DNA of 64,000 nucleotides from Agaribacillus sp965228415. Lineage in GTDB: Bacteria; Bacteroidota; Bacteroidia; Cytophagales; Cyclobacteriaceae. The position numbers were made by a program, and so were the translations under genes. The notes under the pieces were generated by a model. That model searched no databases. It was not told the DNA's origin and saw only the letters and a list, made by a program, of their open reading frames with translations. The stretch spans positions 6,324,001-6,388,000 of the forward strand of contig OZ245814.1 in assembly GCA_965228415.1 (NCBI GenBank), written 5' to 3'. Every line of letters starts with the position of its first letter. The stretch's first letter is position 1. Below are positions 61,196 through 64,000 of this stretch, one piece after another.

Positions 61196-61720
61196 AATTT
61201 TTAATTATTGGTGTGGCGCCCAGCTAATCATACTATATGTCCATCCTTAATCTGAGAAAACTCATTTAATTCAAGAGAGATCACGAAGGGGCTAAGGATC
61301 ATAATAACATTTACACAAGCTATAAATTCAGCACGTTTTAACCCTTATTTTGAACCTTAAACATTTGAGTGCCACTTAGGGTTTGGTCAAACGCTTACAA
61401 TAATATCAGACCCATGAAGCTTGTGAATGGTTGCGCTGGCCGGTCAATTATTATAATCTACTGGCGCGGACACGATATTTTTCTAATAAACTTTCTCACG
61501 TCGTAGCGTATGTTTAGAACTTCAATCGTTTTTCTTTCATCTTCAAATTCGTCTTTAGAAGTAATATAGTAATATTTTTGCATCTGATTCTTTACGTGCT
61601 TGTGCCTGGATTTTGTCAAGCCCTTTCTTAGTTGACCTTTGCAGGGAACTGTACCGGGCCTCTTTTATTTTTATTTAATGTTTCATTAGTTTTCCCCGTG
61701 GGAGTATTGAAAACAAGACT
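61196..61720. other. Intergenic region with possible gene remnant
   Basis: About 525 bases before the Crp/Fnr gene. The minus strand between about 61690 and 61458 holds two overlapping protein-like frames (see the entry at 61458-61583); the rest shows no promoter box or terminator. Confidence 0.35.
61458..61583 (-). pseudogene. Small ORF (41 aa), possible end of a frameshifted gene
   Basis: ATG 61583 opens MQKYYYITSKDEFEDERKT followed by IEVLNIRYDVRKFIRKISC, a strongly protein-like peptide. Upstream on the same strand a different frame reads EARYSSLQRSTKKGLDKIQ and AQARKESDAK before a stop, equally protein-like. Two coding-like frames joined end to end suggest one helical protein broken by a frameshift. 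No family recognised. Confidence 0.3.
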
Positions 61721-62263
61721 ATGATTGCTTCAGAAATACTGAAAGGAAAAGTCGCATCCTATGCATTAGCGTTGGGTTCGCCAAAAAGAGTGCTGAAACG
61801 CAATGAATTTTTAACCAGAAAAGGCTCTGTGGAGCGCAACATGTATATTGTTGAAAGCGGATCTTTAAGAATTTTTGTTAGAAATAATTCCGGGGAAATA
61901 ACACTTCGCTTTGGCTACAAAGGCTCATGGATGACTTCATTTCCCTCATTTTTAACTGGAAAGCCTTCCGGGTTTTACATTCAGGCCATTAAAAAAAGCA
62001 AGCTATTGGTCATTCAAAAAAAAGACTTCAATCACTTTATCAGGTCCAGCCGTGAAAACAGCGAACTTTGGATTAAAATGCTGGAAGAATTTGCTGTGCA
62101 ACAGTTGGATCGGGAAATAGATGTGTTGACCAGGTCTCCATTAGAAAGGTATAAAAGGCTGTTGGAAAGAAGCCCCGCTGTATTCCAGGAGATTCCCAAT
62201 AAATATATTGCCTCCTATCTAAGAATGTCTCCGGAAACCTTAAGCCGGCTAAAAAAGTCTTGA
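61721..62263 (+). CDS. Crp/Fnr-family transcriptional regulator
   Basis: A 180-residue protein with a cyclic-nucleotide-binding fold (about residues 15-115: NEFLTRKGSVERNMYIVESGSLRIF, then ITLRFGYKGSWMTSFPSF) and a C-terminal helix-turn-helix (about 140-180, SPLERYKRLLERSPAVFQEIPNKYIASYLRMSPETLSRLKK). It is the short Bacteroidota form, and its HTH ends soon after the recognition helix. There are no iron-sulfur cysteines, so it is not an Fnr oxygen sensor. The enoyl-CoA hydratase gene follows in the same direction after 112 bases and is the likely target or partner. Confidence 0.88.
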   Translation: MIASEILKGKVASYALALGSPKRVLKRNEFLTRKGSVERNMYIVESGSLRIFVRNNSGEITLRFGYKGSWMTSFPSFLTGKPSGFYIQAIKKSKLLVIQKKDFNHFIRSSRENSELWIKMLEEFAVQQLDREIDVLTRSPLERYKRLLERSPAVFQEIPNKYIASYLRMSPETLSRLKKS

Positions 62264-62375
62264 TTTCAATCAATGTTTTTCACGTTGAAATCCTTGATTT
62301 TTGCCAGGAAAAAGTTTCGATCGAACTTTAAATTTAATTATTCAGATTACTGCAAAAAGTAATAATTCTAAAAAA

Positions 62376-63260
62376 ATGTTAGATATGAAACATACAAATA
62401 ATGATAAAGTGGAGGCTGAGTCAACGAGTCTTGAATGCCATAACTTTGAAAGTTTCAAAGTGCGCGTAAACGGTGGTGTAGCATTTGTCACCTTTGATCA
62501 TGGTGAGACTAATATTCTGGACATGACATCTGTTATGGACCTGGTCGCTCTTGCTGATCAGTTGGAAAATGAGGAAGCGGTAAAAGTGGTGGTTTTTGAA
62601 AGTGCAAACCCGGATTACTTTTTATCTCATGCAGATTTTCGCTTGTTACAGGAGTTCAGGGATAAAGGCGTTTACGACAAGGAAGAAATGCCGCTTTACT
62701 CCGGTCTTTTGGAACGTTTTCGAACGATGCCCAAAGTGACAATTGCCAAGGTACAAGGGCGGGCCCGGGGAGGCGGCGCCGAGTTTGTGACGGCAATGGA
62801 TATGAGTTTTGCCGCTATTGATCAGGCTTTTTTGTCCCAGATGGAAATTATCATTGGTATATTACCAGGTGGAGGAGCAGGGCAATACCTGGCTCGCAAG
62901 ACAGGTCGCTCCCGCGCTATGGAAATATGCCTTGGCGGAGGAGATTTTTCTGCTTTGGATGCTGAGCGATATGGATATGTGAATCGTGCCCTTCCCGCAA
63001 AGGAAATAGATGCTTTTGTCAAAGAGCTCGCCAATCGCATCGCCTCCTATCCGGCAAAAGCCATTGCGCTCAATAAAGCTACTGTAAACCTGTTTGAAGA
63101 GGGCCGCTCTCAGGAGTTTATTACTTCTAATGCCTGGTTTGCCGAATTAATTAAAGCACCGGACTTTGATCTGAGAGTGGGTAAATTCTTTGCCAAAGGC
63201 GGGCAAACCAGGTCGGGAGAACTGAGCGATTGGCGTAACTGGGCCGAACACTTAGCTTAG
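62376..63260 (+). CDS. Enoyl-CoA hydratase/isomerase (crotonase) family protein
   Basis: A 294-residue crotonase-fold enzyme from ATG 62376; the frame is open upstream to 62301. The oxyanion-hole segments GGGAEFVTAMDMSF and IGILPGGGAGQYLARKTGRSRAMEIC are clear, and both Glu residues used for hydration (AEF and MEI positions) are kept. The N-terminal motif DHGETNILDM is degenerate compared with hydratases of beta-oxidation, and the acyl-CoA loop PDYFLSHADFRLL is unusual. Its substrate is unknown. It lies behind the Crp/Fnr gene and ends before a strong terminator. Confidence 0.88.
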   Translation: MLDMKHTNNDKVEAESTSLECHNFESFKVRVNGGVAFVTFDHGETNILDMTSVMDLVALADQLENEEAVKVVVFESANPDYFLSHADFRLLQEFRDKGVYDKEEMPLYSGLLERFRTMPKVTIAKVQGRARGGGAEFVTAMDMSFAAIDQAFLSQMEIIIGILPGGGAGQYLARKTGRSRAMEICLGGGDFSALDAERYGYVNRALPAKEIDAFVKELANRIASYPAKAIALNKATVNLFEEGRSQEFITSNAWFAELIKAPDFDLRVGKFFAKGGQTRSGELSDWRNWAEHLA

Positions 63261-63310
63261 CAATATGCCGGGAGGTTTTTAATTTAGATAAAATCAGACA
63301 ACGGCACCTG

Positions 63311-63345
63311 CTTTAAAACCCGTCGCTAAACGGCGGGTTTTAAAG
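63311..63345. terminator. Bidirectional Rho-independent terminator
   Basis: CTTTAAAACCCG and CGGGTTTTAAAG form a perfect 12-bp stem, extended by three inner pairs over a CTAAA loop. Located 50 bases after the enoyl-CoA hydratase stop, facing the convergent GNAT gene. Confidence 0.85.
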
Positions 63346-63510
63346 TAAAATGCTTCATTTATGTGTTGTGATTGTTTCTGCCATCCAACGAAAATAGATT
63401 TGGTGGAAAGGGGAGGCACCTACAGTCGCTTTAGCTGGTCAGGTAAGTATGTCTCGTTCATCATTTGCTCAAAATTTCAGCGTAGTATTAATGGAATACA
63501 GGAAAGAGCA

Positions 63511-63996
63511 TTATAACTCCTTGTACATGATATGAGCATCGACGTATCCCAATTTGAGGTGATTAAACCCGTTAGGAATGGTGCCGATGATTTTAAACCC
63601 ATACTTTTTCCAAAGATTTGCAGCAGCTTGATTTGTGCTTACGACGATGTTGAATTGGATTGCTTTAAATCCAAGATTTTTTGCGTTTTCCAGGGAATGT
63701 TCACAAAGTTTTTTTCCGATTCCCTTTCCCTGTGCATTGGGATGAACCATGTAGCTGCAATTGGCAATATGAGCACCCAGTCCGGTTTGATTTGGTTTTG
63801 TAATATAAGTTCCCAGTAATTTCGCATACTCCTCAGCCACATAAGTTTTCATATTGGGCGCCAGCCAATATTTTGATAATGCTTCTTTCTTTGTGTTGGG
63901 ATCAAAGACATACGTATCTCCAGTCTTAATTACGCTTTTGAAAATTTCCCAGATACTGTCATAATCTTTTTTGTCAGCTTTCCTTATTTGTATCAT
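63511..63996 (-). CDS. GNAT-family N-acetyltransferase
   Basis: A 161-residue acetyltransferase. The start IQIRKADKKDYDSIWEIFKSVIKTGDTYVFDPNT, the acetyl-CoA-binding motif VHPNAQGKGIGKKLCEHSLENAKNLGFKAIQFN and the final NQAAANLWKKYGFKIIGTIPNGFNH with YVDAHIMYKEL are typical of GNAT enzymes close to the phosphinothricin/YncA-like branch. The substrate is unknown. The gene is complete: ATG at 63996, four bases before the window end. Confidence 0.92.
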   Translation of the reverse strand: MIQIRKADKKDYDSIWEIFKSVIKTGDTYVFDPNTKKEALSKYWLAPNMKTYVAEEYAKLLGTYITKPNQTGLGAHIANCSYMVHPNAQGKGIGKKLCEHSLENAKNLGFKAIQFNIVVSTNQAAANLWKKYGFKIIGTIPNGFNHLKLGYVDAHIMYKEL

Positions 63997-64000
63997 TTTC

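Overview
The window reads as a chromosomal segment of a Bacteroidota bacterium, most likely of the order Cytophagales. The lineage evidence is a type IX secretion (T9SS) sortase of the PorU kind, a cargo protein with a T9SS C-terminal sorting domain, a Bacteroidota-style BamA, FtsX-like ABC permeases, Bacteroidota -7 promoter boxes (TAnnTTTG), and AT-rich spacers with few strong ribosome binding sites. No insertion sequence, prophage or CRISPR array was seen. The nearest taxon is inferred, not proven.

Layout. 1-5.9 kb: end of an adenylate/guanylate cyclase, a TSUP anion exporter, bamA and small unknown genes. 6.1-12.4 kb: housekeeping metabolism (glycerophosphodiesterase, threonine aldolase, drug/metabolite exporter, rarA, gamma-glutamyltransferase). 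12.8-21.9 kb: envelope and secretion block, with a small lipoprotein, porU, a PhoX-like phosphatase carrying a T9SS tail, a di-heme cytochrome c peroxidase with a long N-terminal domain, and a CDF metal exporter. 22-32 kb: flavin-binding protein, Fic AMPylase, alpha/beta hydrolase, acyl-CoA synthetase with pgeF, ABC permease, metallophosphatase. 32.6-36.6 kb: GIY-YIG protein, an exact four-copy 106-bp tandem repeat downstream of ssrA (tmRNA), dnaX split by an A10 frameshift site, and an orphan response regulator. 36.8-49.8 kb: LysM transglycosylase, O-methyltransferase, M16 peptidase, glycosyltransferase, a tight cupin/SnoaL/methyltransferase operon, SDR reductase, DCC-family protein, typA and a large TPR-PAS histidine kinase. 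49.9-57.2 kb: metG, then a GlcNAc-related operon (GH20 hexosaminidase, NagX-like membrane protein, SIS protein). 57.2-64 kb: small secreted or membrane proteins, zinc-ribbon and HEAT genes, an ECF41-type sigma factor next to an azoreductase-cupin operon, a Crp/Fnr regulator, an enoyl-CoA hydratase and a GNAT acetyltransferase.

Most notable signals. (1) dnaX: the zero frame stops after domain III, like gamma; the tau tail lies in the -1 frame after A10, with an upstream AGGAG. The four-cysteine zinc module is also missing. (2) The ECF41-type sigma gene and the azoreductase operon carry the same promoter, TGTCACG-N16-TGTC, which defines a small self-regulating regulon. (3) The 4 x 106 bp repeat array sits at the 3' side of ssrA. 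(4) Operator-like palindromes lie upstream of the Fic gene, the flavin-binding gene and the zinc-ribbon gene.
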